The notes beneath the pieces were generated by a model. The model had not been told where the DNA came from. It saw only the letters and a program-made list of their open reading frames with translations, and did not search any database. DNA of 64,000 nt from Neobacillus mesonae (lineage in GTDB: Bacteria > Bacillota > Bacilli > Paenibacillales > Paenibacillaceae): assembly GCA_023715865.1 (NCBI GenBank), contig JAMBOW010000001.1, forward strand, positions 1,178,001 to 1,242,000. Direction: 5' to 3'. The translations under genes were made by a program, and so were the position numbers. Position 1 is the stretch's first letter. The number at the start of each line of letters is the position of its first letter. This document shows positions 1-8,098 of the stretch, piece by piece.

Positions 1-473
1 AGCGCCTTACTCATATTGACACTCAGCCTGCGGCCGATTCCGTTACACTCGGGACACATCCCTTGCGGGTCATTGAACGAGAACATGTGAGCTTGTCCAA
101 CATAGGGTTTGCCTACTCTAGAAAATAGAAGACGTAAAATGGGCGATATATCGGTGATCGTACCCATCGTTGAATGAGAGCCACCACCCAGCCGTTTTTG
201 ATCCACAATAACTGCCATGCTTAAATTCTCAATCGCATCCGTATCCGGCTGTGGAACTCGGGGAAAAAAAGTACGCACAAACATGCTGAAGTTCTCATTC
301 AGCAATCGTGTAGATTCTGCTGCAATGGTGTCAAAGACGATCGATGACTTACCGGAACCAGATACCCCGGTGAAAATCGAGATCATTCGCTTGGGAATAC
401 GTAAGGATACGTTCTTGAGATTATTTTCCCTCGCACCCGAAATTTCGATATACTCCTGATTAGATTGACTCAA
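1..473 (-). CDS. UvrA-like ABC ATPase (excinuclease A paralogue), partial
   Basis: This is the N-terminal 157 residues of a UvrA-family ATPase; the rest lies beyond the left edge. The protein opens with the family's ISGARENNLKNV segment. A Walker A motif follows at residues 36-43 (GVSGSGKS), and a zinc-finger start CPECNGIGRR lies near the cut end. UvrA proteins are DNA-damage-sensing ABC ATPases. Stand-alone paralogues with shortened insert regions are common in Firmicutes and are often annotated as drug-resistance or excinuclease-like. The direct passage from Walker A to a short spacer and then the CPEC motif suggests such a paralogue rather than housekeeping UvrA, but this is inference from a fragment. 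I chose the TTG start at 473 because GGAAGG lies about 9 bases upstream; the in-frame GTG just before it overlaps that ribosome site. Confidence 0.85.
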   Translation of the reverse strand, partial: MSQSNQEYIEISGARENNLKNVSLRIPKRMISIFTGVSGSGKSSIVFDTIAAESTRLLNENFSMFVRTFFPRVPQPDTDAIENLSMAVIVDQKRLGGGSHSTMGTITDISPILRLLFSRVGKPYVGQAHMFSFNDPQGMCPECNGIGRRLSVNMSKA

Positions 474-590
474 ATTTAACACCCTTCCGAAATGGTTAAT
501 TTCTTCCTATTCTCATTCTAACATTCAACCTACATAGCTAGTCGAACAATTCAACCAAAAGTGGAAGCACCTACATTATTCTACAACAGT

Positions 591-617
591 AATCCTGACA
601 ACAAGATTGTCAGGATT
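591..617 (-). terminator. Hairpin downstream of the FlaR-like gene
   Basis: There is a perfect 11-bp stem (AATCCTGACAA / TTGTCAGGATT) with a 5-base loop, just after the stop of the leftward gene at 628. The T-run on the minus strand is poor, so termination efficiency is uncertain. Confidence 0.5.
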
Positions 618-627
618 AGCAATACAC

Positions 628-1134
628 TCAAGTTATATTTTTCAAAAATTGTTTAACACTCTTGGGCGATTTCAGGATTAGAATCTCTTTTTCTTCAGAC
701 AGCCTGCGAAGCTTCTCTATAATAACAGGCTTTTGTTTTTCAGGATAATCCCATACCCATCTCAGAAAGTGCAGACTGATTCTTTCCTCACAGCCTTCTG
801 CCCTGTCTAATCTTTTTTTATTATGAAACTGGAATCTTCTCTTTAATACACAGTACAGACATGTCCACCTGGACAGGTCAAGAAAAATGATCGTATCTGC
901 GGCTTGCAATCTAATATCCATCGTACCGCCGTAATTACCATCAATAATCCAACTCTCAGCATTTACAAGCTCTGATTGTACTCTTTTTTGTTCTTCTTTA
1001 GGAGCTGCAACCCAGCCTGGATTCCAGAAAAGTGCGTCCAGATGGTACACTTCAATTCCTAACACATCACCTAACTGGCGAGCTAATGATGACTTTCCGG
1101 AACCGCCAGAACCAATAAGCATGATCTTTTTCAT
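628..1134 (-). CDS. FlaR-like / adenylate-kinase-like P-loop protein
   Basis: This 168-residue P-loop NTPase starts MKKIMLIGSGGSGKSS, with the Walker A motif at residues 8-15. It is followed by the LDALFWNPGW segment typical of proteins annotated as DNA topology modulation protein FlaR or adenylate-kinase-like kinase. These are small soluble nucleoside-monophosphate-kinase-fold proteins, and the true substrate is generally unknown. The start is at 1134 because GGAGGG lies 4-5 bases upstream; an ATG four codons earlier has no ribosome site. It is a single gene with a hairpin after its stop. The family is confidently recognised; the cellular role is not. Confidence 0.8.
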   Translation of the reverse strand: MKKIMLIGSGGSGKSSLARQLGDVLGIEVYHLDALFWNPGWVAAPKEEQKRVQSELVNAESWIIDGNYGGTMDIRLQAADTIIFLDLSRWTCLYCVLKRRFQFHNKKRLDRAEGCEERISLHFLRWVWDYPEKQKPVIIEKLRRLSEEKEILILKSPKSVKQFLKNIT

Positions 1135-1488
1135 GCAACCCTCCAAAGGTTAAGCCTTCGACCACTCGCTTCAGCTATGTATTAATATAGATATTTCTGA
1201 ACATGTTCTAACTCAAACATTCCACTTTCATGTAGAAAATTCGATTTTGAGCTTTTGTTTATACATTCTCTCTCTCTATGTAGTTTCCTTCACTATTCAA
1301 TCCATCTACCATCCATTGCTAAACACCGTTGTGTTACTAATGCCGGCAGCCTTCTTTCGCCGCAGAAAGATTCCTAGTCGGTTTTATTACTACATGACAT
1401 ATTAAAAGTTATGTAAACTAAGAATAGTTATTCAACATAAATTAATAGTTGCATTATTACTAACAATAGGACTCTCTCCTTTTTAAAT
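1135..1488. other. Intergenic stretch with no recognised gene
   Basis: About 350 bases lie between the FlaR-like gene and the small ORF at 1489. The right part (about 1380-1490) is AT-rich. I see no coding frame with a credible start, no RNA gene and no strong hairpin. Confidence 0.5.
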
Positions 1489-1713
1489 TTATTTGTAACT
1501 AGGTTCGTGAATCGTTGAGGTAGAAGAAAAATGAACTACATTTTGAGAATGATTTACTATTATGAATTTTTCATATGTTGAAATTTTTAATTTTAGCGGA
1601 TCTTCAGAGGTTCCCTTTTTATCCATTAAGAAAATTAATCGCACATTTTTTATGTACATTTTTACATAATCATCACTTTCACAAATGTGCGATTTCCCCT
1701 TCACGTTTAGCAC
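1489..1713 (-). CDS. Small AT-rich ORF of unknown function
   Basis: This is a 74-codon frame with a GTG start at 1713 (or GTG at 1704) and no convincing ribosome site. The product is rich in Lys, Ile, Ser and Val, with a segment around residues 12-50 (SDDYVKMYIKN, then PLKLKISTYEKF) that faintly recalls the strand pattern of LytTR DNA-binding domains. It is too short and too divergent for me to assign. The base composition is more AT-rich than its neighbours, so it could be a remnant of acquired DNA or not a gene at all. Confidence 0.3.
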   Translation of the reverse strand: MLNVKGKSHICESDDYVKMYIKNVRLIFLMDKKGTSEDPLKLKISTYEKFIIVNHSQNVVHFSSTSTIHEPSYK

Positions 1714-1740
1714 AGCACTATGTCCTGACGCACAGAGACT

Positions 1741-2139
1741 TTAACCGACAGGCTTATCCATACTTTCTTTCTTAAACACGTTCCAAGCAGTATAGCTTTC
1801 TGACAATAAGTAAGCAGTAATAGTCAGAATTGCAAGGATACCATCAATTAATGCAACGCTAGCTGCATCTGAATTATTGTCTGAAACAAGAGTTAAAGCA
1901 GTAACTGTCATAGCCAATTTATGCAGGATAGCAATTTCCCATATGCCTGGATACTGTGAAGGTTTAAAAGCCAATAAAATATAGATCGCAGCAAAAACGA
2001 TAAACCCATATCCCCTCCACATTTCAACAATTCGTTGATCGCTTGGAACTGACAAAGCAGGTCCTATACCGGTAACAAATGCAATCAATGCACCTAAAGC
2101 ACAAAATAACATGATCCCTCTTACGATGTTTTTCACCAT
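1741..2139 (-). CDS. Small integral membrane protein, unknown function
   Basis: This is a 132-residue hydrophobic protein. Predicted membrane segments lie at roughly residues 5-27, 45-60, 75-90 and 98-116, so about four helices, with a short charged C-terminus (VFKKESMDKPVG). I do not recognise a named family. The ATG at 2139 is preferred because AAGGAG lies 11 bases upstream and GGAGAG just before it; the upstream GTG overlaps the ribosome site. It is monocistronic as far as the sequence shows. The promoter side contains a perfect inverted repeat at 2243-2267, which might be a regulatory site. Confidence 0.65.
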   Translation of the reverse strand: MVKNIVRGIMLFCALGALIAFVTGIGPALSVPSDQRIVEMWRGYGFIVFAAIYILLAFKPSQYPGIWEIAILHKLAMTVTALTLVSDNNSDAASVALIDGILAILTITAYLLSESYTAWNVFKKESMDKPVG

Positions 2140-2242
2140 CTCTCCTAACACTCCTTTACGGCATTATCTTTAATAAAATGTTGTTCACTTTTTCGTTTAG
2201 CCGGATGCCTGCTCTTGCTTTACTATCCATATGGCCCATCGC

Positions 2243-2267
2243 TTAGCATCATGACCGATGATGCTAA
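2243..2267. repeat. Perfect 9-bp inverted repeat
   Basis: TTAGCATCA and TGATGCTAA are separated by 7 bases. The repeat lies about 105 bases upstream of the leftward membrane-protein gene and about 140 bases before the rightward Lrp-like remnant. There is no T-run on either strand, so an operator is as likely as a hairpin. Confidence 0.4.
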
Positions 2268-2405
2268 TTGATCGACATACTTTTATAGTAAATAATGGTA
2301 TGGGAATCATCCTTATGTATGGATTGTAGGTAATTCGCCAAGACAGGTGCATACATTCAGCAAAGCATTTTCTCGTTTTAATTTGACGGTGAAAGGAAAC
2401 TACTA

Positions 2406-2591
2406 ATGATCGATCATATTGATATGGAGATTATTAATTGTTTAAAGAACAACTCAAGAATGCAGTGGAAGCAAATTGGTGAGATGGTCCATATGAGCGG
2501 CGTGGCGGTTGCGAACTGGATCAAGCTGCTTGAAGATATTCTTGAATACGGTCATTATAAGCTGAACGTTTCGATTGGACAGTATAAATAG
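2406..2591 (+). pseudogene. Truncated Lrp/AsnC-type regulator
   Basis: The 61-residue product matches only the N-terminal winged-helix part of Lrp/AsnC regulators. It begins MIDHIDMEIINCLKNNSRM and continues through VANWIKLLEDILEYGHYKLN, where the family normally reads roughly VANRIKKLEDxGVIEGY. It then stops. The C-terminal effector-binding (RAM) domain, usually about 90 more residues, is absent. The start has a plausible ribosome site (AAAGGA about 9 bases upstream). It is most likely a decayed gene; a DNA-binding-only micro-protein is possible but unsupported. The next gene is convergent. Confidence 0.6.
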
Positions 2592-2603
2592 TAAAGAACA
2601 CTT

Positions 2604-3440
2604 CTACTTTTTCTTTCGATAATGCATTGGTGTATGTCCTGTGACGGACTTAAACACTCTGCCAAAATGCGTCACACTGCCGAAGCCTACTTTTTTTGCT
2701 ATTAGGTTAACCTTCATTGCGGATTGCTCCAGAAGCCTCTTCGCTTCCTTTACTCTGACGCTGTTCAAATACTCTACGTATGTAAAGCCAGTTGCTTCTT
2801 TAAAAAATCGACTTAAATAATAGGGACTGATAAAAAAGATCTCCGACAGCATATGAAGCGAAAGCTCATGCATATAATGGCCGTTTATGTACCGAACCAC
2901 CTCAGACATACGATCATGCATCGGACTTGACGATTCAGTCGGTTCTATACTGAACTGGCTGACATGCCGGCAGCACATAATAAGCAGCTGAAGCACCAGT
3001 GTCTGCGAATAAAGCTCGAATCCAGGCTTTTGATCCTGCATTTCCTGTATGATGCCAGATGCAAGCGCCTCCATCAATGGAAAATCGTGAGGAGGACATT
3101 TTACTATAATATATTCCCTTTCACACAACGGCTTCAGTACCTCATGATAAGCATTGTCCATGGAACGCATATGGCACTCATGGATATTTACGACTAAACG
3201 CTCATGCTTGGGCATAGCCGTATTGGCTGTACGGTGCAACGTATTGGGGGAGATTATAACGATATCCCCTTCACTAATGACCAATGTGCGGTCCTTGATG
3301 AAGAACTCTCGCTTCCCGGACATAAGATAAAAGATTTCATATGTACTATGAAAATGATTATCCGGCATGTGATGGCTTAACGTCTTCCGATAGGAAACGG
3401 AGAATGTCCTCTCCGTATTTTCATAATTCAAATCCCCCAT
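2604..3440 (-). CDS. AraC-family transcriptional regulator with cupin sensor domain
   Basis: This is a 278-residue regulator. Residues 1-110 form an AraC-type cupin sensor, with HFHSTYEIFYLMSG and a later GDIVIISPNTLHR motif. Residues about 178-278 carry the two helix-turn-helix units of an AraC domain: LSLHMLSEIFFISPYYLSRF, then IAKKVGFGSVTHFGRVFKSV. It lies head-to-head with the GH105 gene at 3588 with about 150 bases between the starts. It is therefore probably the local activator of that gene, responding to a pectin-derived sugar. The target is inferred from position; the family is clear. Confidence 0.9.
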   Translation of the reverse strand: MGDLNYENTERTFSVSYRKTLSHHMPDNHFHSTYEIFYLMSGKREFFIKDRTLVISEGDIVIISPNTLHRTANTAMPKHERLVVNIHECHMRSMDNAYHEVLKPLCEREYIIVKCPPHDFPLMEALASGIIQEMQDQKPGFELYSQTLVLQLLIMCCRHVSQFSIEPTESSSPMHDRMSEVVRYINGHYMHELSLHMLSEIFFISPYYLSRFFKEATGFTYVEYLNSVRVKEAKRLLEQSAMKVNLIAKKVGFGSVTHFGRVFKSVTGHTPMHYRKKK

Positions 3441-3587
3441 CTTTGAGCCCCTTCCCTTTGGTATTTAAATCCAAGCAAAATATTACCGCAAGATATAAGA
3501 AGAATTCCAGTGATTCCGCAAAAACTGTACATTTTCTTATGTTAACCTAGGATCAAGAACAGAGCACAATAAGGAGGTATGAATACA

Positions 3588-4718
3588 ATGAACGCTTCAG
3601 ATTCCCAACAAACAGCAAATGTACAAAAGACCTTAACGCCACTTCAATGGGCTGAGCAAGCCTGCAAGTCACTGATGGCCAAATACGAACCGGAATTACT
3701 TCCGCCAGATCGGTTTCACTATCATCAAGGGGTCTTTTTGTCTGGAATGGAAAAGTACTGGAAAATCACAGGTGAAGAATCCTACTTTTCCTATATCAAA
3801 CGCTGGGTAGACAGTCAAGTTCTTGCTGATGGGAGCATTATAAATTTTAAGCCTGATGAATTAGATGATATTCAGCCGGGCGTACTGCTTTTTAACCTAT
3901 ATGAGCAAACGGGTGACGAACGTTATAAAAAAGCCTTGTACAATCTGGTCCCTCTGTTGGAGTCATGGAGAACGAATCCGTCAGGCGGCTTTTGGCATAA
4001 AGGACACTATCCAAATCAAATGTGGCTGGACGGGTTGTATATGGCTGGACCCATTGCCGTACAATTTGGCAAAACGTTTGGGGAAAGCGATTATTTTGAC
4101 CTGATGACCTACCAGGCAATCCTGATGGAAGAGCATACTAAGGACCCGAATACTGGTTTGCTTTATCATGGATGGGATGAAACCAAGGCAGCCGCATGGG
4201 CTGATCCGGAAACTGGTCTAGCTCCAGAGTTTTGGGGTCGTGCGATCGGCTGGTACCCTGTCGCTTTACTGGAAATGTTCGAGTATCTGCCTGAATATCA
4301 CAAGGACAAAGACAAGCTTACAAGTATCCTTCAAGATCTGCTCATCGCACTGACAAAATATCAGGATGCGGACACCGGTTTATGGTACCAGGTTATTGAT
4401 AAAGGTGACCGGCCGGATAACTGGTTGGAAAACTCATGCACCGCTTTGTACGTACACGCCATCGCCAAAGCCGTACGCTTTGGCTACCTGGATGCCCAGT
4501 ATTTATCTTACGCCTGGAAAGGCTATCAGGGAGTAATCGATACACTAAAGTCCGATGATAATGGTAATGTTATTATCGGCCAAATCTGCATCGGTACAGG
4601 AATCGGGGACTATGCTCACTATATTGCACGTCCCACGAGTGAGAACGATTTGCACGGTGCAGGCGCCTTTATTCTCATGTGTGTTGAAATGAGTCTTGCG
4701 GAGAAGCCTGTATCGTAA
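3588..4718 (+). CDS. GH105 unsaturated rhamnogalacturonyl hydrolase
   Basis: This 376-residue alpha6/alpha6-barrel enzyme belongs to glycoside hydrolase family 105, like Bacillus subtilis YteR/YesR. Those enzymes release the unsaturated galacturonic acid that pectate or rhamnogalacturonan lyases leave at the non-reducing end of oligosaccharides. The family catalytic aspartate lies in NQMWLDGLYMAGP, at residue 148. Other family blocks are WGRAIGWYPVALLE and the C-terminal DLHGAGAFILM. There is no signal peptide, so the substrate must be imported. The start is at the second ATG (3588), which is 10 bases from AAGGAGG; the ATG at 3579 almost touches the ribosome site. The AraC gene is divergent. 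Its terminator is interrupted by the IS element. Confidence 0.92.
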   Translation: MNASDSQQTANVQKTLTPLQWAEQACKSLMAKYEPELLPPDRFHYHQGVFLSGMEKYWKITGEESYFSYIKRWVDSQVLADGSIINFKPDELDDIQPGVLLFNLYEQTGDERYKKALYNLVPLLESWRTNPSGGFWHKGHYPNQMWLDGLYMAGPIAVQFGKTFGESDYFDLMTYQAILMEEHTKDPNTGLLYHGWDETKAAAWADPETGLAPEFWGRAIGWYPVALLEMFEYLPEYHKDKDKLTSILQDLLIALTKYQDADTGLWYQVIDKGDRPDNWLENSCTALYVHAIAKAVRFGYLDAQYLSYAWKGYQGVIDTLKSDDNGNVIIGQICIGTGIGDYAHYIARPTSENDLHGAGAFILMCVEMSLAEKPVS

Positions 4719-4886
4719 CAATACAGCAAATTTTACTGCCTGGGTTATACATTCTCATTATTGAGTTAGACCTAAAATATGCTTAAGTTAAAAAAGCCGC
4801 ATGATTGGTATTATCCCCTTTTAGTAGACAAGAGTAAAAAGACATCTGGTAAGATGGATTTATCTTGTTGAACGGAGGGCTTTTTT

Positions 4887-5186
4887 GTGGCTAAAAAAGG
4901 ACAAACATTCAGACAGTACTCTTCTGAAGTAAAAATGGAGTCAGTTCGGCTCGTTAATGAAGAACATATGAGCATTCGTGAAGTAGCTAAACGGTTGGAC
5001 ATCCGTAACAAATCTCAAGTACAGACCTGGGCAGCAAAGTATCGATCAGGTGAAACCTTAGAAAAAGCTGATCAAAGAAGAGGAAGACCTAAAACCAAGT
5101 TCTCTAGTTTGGAAGAAGAAATGGCATACCTACGAGCGGAGATTGAATATTTAAAAAAGCAATATCCAAATCTACACAAGGAGTGA
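4887..5186 (+). CDS. IS3-family transposase OrfA (helix-turn-helix protein)
   Basis: This is a 99-residue DNA-binding subunit. The N-terminal helix-turn-helix (YSSEVKMESVRL, then SIREVAKRLDIRNKSQVQTW) is followed by a leucine-zipper-like tail (SSLEEEMAYLRAEIEYLKKQ) that mediates multimerisation in IS3 elements. The GTG start at 4887 follows CGGAGGG. Codons 89-91 read TTA AAA AAG, forming the A_AAA_AAG motif at which ribosomes can slip by -1 into orfB. Translation without slippage gives this short protein, which in the family acts as a regulator or inhibitor of transposition. Confidence 0.92.
   Translation: MAKKGQTFRQYSSEVKMESVRLVNEEHMSIREVAKRLDIRNKSQVQTWAAKYRSGETLEKADQRRGRPKTKFSSLEEEMAYLRAEIEYLKKQYPNLHKE
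5153..5159 (+). promoter_or_regulatory. A_AAA_AAG -1 frameshift site between orfA and orfB
   Basis: The heptamer is phased correctly with the orfA codons. A -1 slip continues from 5159 without a stop into orfB and gives a 387-residue OrfAB fusion. This is the established way IS3 elements make their transposase. Confidence 0.8.
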
Positions 5187-6049
5187 CGAGTAAAGAAGCA
5201 AGATTCGGAATTATTGATAAGATGAGGACGCGATTTCCACTCCAATGGTTATTTGAACTAGCTCAAGTTTCCCGTACGGGTTATTACAAGTGGAAAAAAG
5301 CTCGACAGACAATGAATCAACGTAAAGAAAAAGAAGTACTTCTAGAATCACACATGCTATCTATTCATCGTCTTCATCCTTATTATGGTTATTTACGAAT
5401 GACCATTGCGTTACGTAAAGAGGGTTTCTTTGTTAACCATAAAAAGGTATATCGATTGATGAGAAAACTAGGAATTCGTTCAGTCATTCGTAAAAAACGA
5501 CGCTTCTTTGGCAAGCAGGCATCTGTGGTGAATCCTAACCGATTAAATCGTCAGTTTCATGCGGACGTGCCTTTGTACAAGCTAGTTACGGATATTACGT
5601 ACATTCGAGTCGGTGAACGATTTGCGTACCTTTCGGCGATCCAAGATCTATTTAATAATGAAATTGTAGCTTGGCGTATCTCCGAACAGAATGACCTCGC
5701 TTTGGTCAGTGAAACATTAGATGTACTAAGTGAACATGCAGACCTCAAGGGAGCCATTCTCCATTCAGATCAGGGCTACCAGTATACTTCAAAGCCTTTT
5801 AACCGTAAGCTTAAACAACTTGGGATGCTTGGAAGTCATTCAAGACGGGGAAACTGTCTGGACAACGCCTGTATAGAGTCCTTCTTTTCTCATCTTAAAA
5901 CGGAAAAAATCTACTTGAATAAACCAGAAACCTTAGCTCAGGCAGAAAAGCAAATCGAAGAATACATTTCTTTTTATAACCAGAATAGATTTCAAAGAAA
6001 ATTAAGCAACCGTTCCCCGGTTGAATACCGAGAAACGGTTGCTGCTTAA
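5183..6049 (+). CDS. IS3-family transposase OrfB (DDE integrase catalytic part)
   Basis: This 288-residue frame contains the HTH_21 segment (HRLHPYYGYLRMTIALRKEGF, then NHKKVYRLMRKLGI). A retroviral-type integrase core follows. The DDE residues can be placed in LVTDITYI (first Asp), LHSDQGYQYTS (second Asp) and CLDNACIESFFSHLKTE (Glu). It overlaps orfA by GTGA. The GTG at 5183 could serve as an independent start, but the functional protein is probably the OrfAB fusion made by frameshifting. The reading frame is intact to its stop just inside the right terminal repeat. Confidence 0.93.
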   Translation: MTSKEARFGIIDKMRTRFPLQWLFELAQVSRTGYYKWKKARQTMNQRKEKEVLLESHMLSIHRLHPYYGYLRMTIALRKEGFFVNHKKVYRLMRKLGIRSVIRKKRRFFGKQASVVNPNRLNRQFHADVPLYKLVTDITYIRVGERFAYLSAIQDLFNNEIVAWRISEQNDLALVSETLDVLSEHADLKGAILHSDQGYQYTSKPFNRKLKQLGMLGSHSRRGNCLDNACIESFFSHLKTEKIYLNKPETLAQAEKQIEEYISFYNQNRFQRKLSNRSPVEYRETVAA

Positions 6050-6281
6050 AAGTGACTTTTTAAATCTGTCTACTTGACAGGGGTATGACCAGATATGCGG
6101 CTTTTGAAGTTTATAGTAGTGTGTCAATGTTTTGTTATCAGAATTAATTAGGTCTCATCATTTACTCTCTGTTTGAATTCCATTCCATCTCAATCTAACG
6201 TTTATTTCATGTTCAACAATAACCTTCGCCAGAGAAATAGGGGTTAACAGTGTTTCAGGTAATCAAAAGTTCAATTTAACA

Positions 6282-6326
6282 AAAAACTCTCGCCCCCAAG
6301 ACTATTCATCTTGAGAACGAGAGTTT
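6282..6326 (-). terminator. Terminator of the alpha/beta hydrolase gene
   Basis: On the minus strand there is an AAACTCTCG / CGAGAGTTT outer stem with an inner CAAGA/TCTTG pairing, followed by a run of six T. It lies 40 bases after the stop of the leftward hydrolase gene. Confidence 0.85.
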
Positions 6327-6364
6327 ATACTACATCAGTTTAATGATATATCATCAAATGAACC

Positions 6365-7201
6365 TTACCCTTTAAGAAATTGCAGCATGGCGTCATTGAA
6401 CTCGTCCGGATGCGTGGCATTAAACCCATGAGGACCGCCTTCTACGACAACTAGCTGACTGCCTGGAATAGCATCATGTGTCCTTTTTCCACTCACCTCA
6501 AAAGGAACAATGCCATCGGCATCACCGTGCAAGATTAAAGTCGGTATATTGATTGCTTTCAAATCCTCTCGGAAGTCAGTAAGACTGAAGGCAGAAATAC
6601 AATCTAACGTCGCTTTTGGAGAAGCAAAAGCTGCGATATCCCGGTTAAACAAACGAAATGGCTCGCTAACCAAATCTGTCTTCTCTCCTGCACTGAAAAA
6701 TTGTTTAGTAAAATCATCTAAAAATGCAATTCGATCTGTCTTGACTCCGTTTTTAAACTCCTCGATAGTTGCATCATCTAATCCTCCATCTGGATTATCA
6801 TCAGATTTATAAAGATACGGCGGAACTGCTCCTGCAAAAATCGCTTTACTCACTCGATCCGTGCCGTAATTTTTAATATAGCGTGCCACTTCACCTCCGC
6901 CCATAGAGAAACCAACCAAGGTAACATCCTGAAGATCAAGGTGTACAATCAGGCTGTGCAAATCTGAAGCGAGTGTATCATATTCGTAGCCAGTCCAAGG
7001 TTGAGACGATTTGCCAAAGCCGCGGCGATCATATGTTATTACTCTATAACCTGCTTCAACGAGACTAGGAACTTGTTTCTCCCATGATTGTCCACTCAGC
7101 GGCCAGCCATGGATAAGAACGATCGTCTTACCCGTTCCATTGTCCTCGTAATACAACTCAATAGTGTTATGATTAGCTTCCTCTACTGTTACAAATGGCA
7201 T
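6365..7201 (-). CDS. Alpha/beta hydrolase, non-haem chloroperoxidase-like
   Basis: This is a 278-residue alpha/beta-hydrolase of the cofactor-free haloperoxidase/esterase group. The oxyanion segment is LIHGWPLSGQSW and the nucleophile elbow is GFSMGGGE with Ser99. The acid is Asp229 in HGDADGIVP and the base is His258 in GGPHGF. YDRRGFGKSSQP is typical of this group. Members act as esterases and show perhydrolase activity in vitro; the natural substrate is unknown. There is no signal peptide. A strong ribosome site (GAGGAGGAG) precedes the ATG. It stands alone, followed by a clear terminator. Confidence 0.88.
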   Translation of the reverse strand: MPFVTVEEANHNTIELYYEDNGTGKTIVLIHGWPLSGQSWEKQVPSLVEAGYRVITYDRRGFGKSSQPWTGYEYDTLASDLHSLIVHLDLQDVTLVGFSMGGGEVARYIKNYGTDRVSKAIFAGAVPPYLYKSDDNPDGGLDDATIEEFKNGVKTDRIAFLDDFTKQFFSAGEKTDLVSEPFRLFNRDIAAFASPKATLDCISAFSLTDFREDLKAINIPTLILHGDADGIVPFEVSGKRTHDAIPGSQLVVVEGGPHGFNATHPDEFNDAMLQFLKG

Positions 7202-7393
7202 ATAGTTCTCCTCCTCATAGATACCTTATTTCTAATTGATAATTTCTATATAAAATATAGATTATTACTTGTTCATACAATACCCTATTTCGTAGGACCT
7301 GATTCACTATCAGAGATGGATGTTATTTAAGCTCTCTATAAAAGACTTCACTATTAATGAAAAGTGTAGATTATAAGATTGAAATTGCTAACG

Positions 7394-7424
7394 AAAAAAG
7401 GCCAGCTGGTATCCAGTCTGGCCA
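7394..7424 (-). terminator. Terminator downstream of the 7493 gene
   Basis: On the minus strand GGCCAG-CTGG pairs around a short loop with a CTGGCC arm, followed by TTTTTTCG. It lies about 70 bases past the stop of the leftward gene. Confidence 0.8.
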
Positions 7425-7492
7425 TAAAAAAAGTTATCTTCGTTTGTATTTAGATTTTTGTATTTATTTAATAACTCGATCATTTGATAACA

Positions 7493-8098
7493 TTAATTAA
7501 GAAAACTCGACGGAAACTGCTGAATGATCCCCCTTGTCATCATATCGGCCATCTCAAGTGCCTGTGGTTCAATCTCATCGTTAAGTGCAACGTTTTGAAC
7601 ATAATCCCCTGAAATGCGTGAAGCGACCTCGCTAGTCAAAAGTCTCAGATGTTCATACAGCATATGTTGCCACTCTATTTTAGACCAATAGGGGTTAATT
7701 CGACTCAGAAAGTCAGCAATTTCGTCTGCATTTGCATACCAGCGTCTTTGAGCATCCTCCGCTGCTTGAGTGTTGCCTGACTTTAGATCCTTAACCAGTT
7801 CAGCAGCGATCGTAAGATGTCCCCGTAACAGCCTAGCAAATTCATTCGCAATGTCAGGACCATATACTGTAGTCAGTACCTCCGCAAAATCGTCTGGGTT
7901 CCGAAGAAGCCTCTCCGTTGTTGGAGTTACATCCGGCAGATCGCCTACTATGCTGTTTACCGTTAATCTTGTCCAATACACATGCTGCTCCCATAAAGCT
8001 CTCAATGTTCTGTCTAACTCTACTTTTGATGTCGTCCACTCACATTGATAATTGTTTCGGTAAATCGGACGATAGACCTTCGGGCAATAGTAATACAT
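7493..8098 (-). CDS. Conserved helical protein of unknown function
   Basis: This is a 201-residue mostly helical soluble protein. It contains the block LWEQHVYWTRLTVNSIVGDLPD (residues about 31-52) and, near the C-terminus, LYEHLRLLTSEVASRISGDY followed by ALEMADMMTRGIIQQFP. I recognise this as a family widespread in Paenibacillus, Bacillus and clostridia that databases sometimes mislabel as acetylglutamate kinase; no kinase motif is present. The two half-similar helical hairpins suggest a four-helix bundle. A longer frame extends to 8407, but the ATG at 8098 has AAAGGAG 9 bases upstream and begins with family-like sequence (MYYYCPKV). Function unknown. Confidence 0.75.
   Translation of the reverse strand: MYYYCPKVYRPIYRNNYQCEWTTSKVELDRTLRALWEQHVYWTRLTVNSIVGDLPDVTPTTERLLRNPDDFAEVLTTVYGPDIANEFARLLRGHLTIAAELVKDLKSGNTQAAEDAQRRWYANADEIADFLSRINPYWSKIEWQHMLYEHLRLLTSEVASRISGDYVQNVALNDEIEPQALEMADMMTRGIIQQFPSSFLN

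Larger units (their letters stand above)
4806..6091 (+). mobile_element. IS3-family (IS150-like) insertion sequence
   Basis: This 1286-bp element begins TGG and ends CCA. The imperfect terminal inverted repeats share CCCCT...AGTAGACA...AAAAAG blocks. It is flanked by a 3-bp direct repeat GAT (4803-4805 and 6092-6094), which I read as the target-site duplication. It carries orfA and orfB in frames 0 and -1 with an in-frame A_AAA_AAG slip site at 5153-5159. Both frames are intact and both end structures are present, so the copy looks potentially active. It sits in the loop of a palindromic terminator, which recalls IS1397-type IS3 elements that target palindromes. Confidence 0.93.
4791..6105 (+). 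terminator. GH105 terminator split in its loop by an IS element
   Basis: The left arm AAAAGCCGCAT ends at 4802 and the right arm ATGCGGCTTTT occupies 6095-6105. The arms are exact reverse complements over 11 bp. Removing 4806-6091 and one GAT copy recreates a hairpin with a GAT loop, 70-odd bases after the GH105 stop. In its present form the two arms are 1.3 kb apart, so the terminator is probably non-functional. Confidence 0.85.

Noticed and set aside
217..459. Rightward open frame inside the UvrA-like gene
   Set aside because: It is antisense to a frame with Walker A and zinc-finger motifs; no ribosome site or family match.
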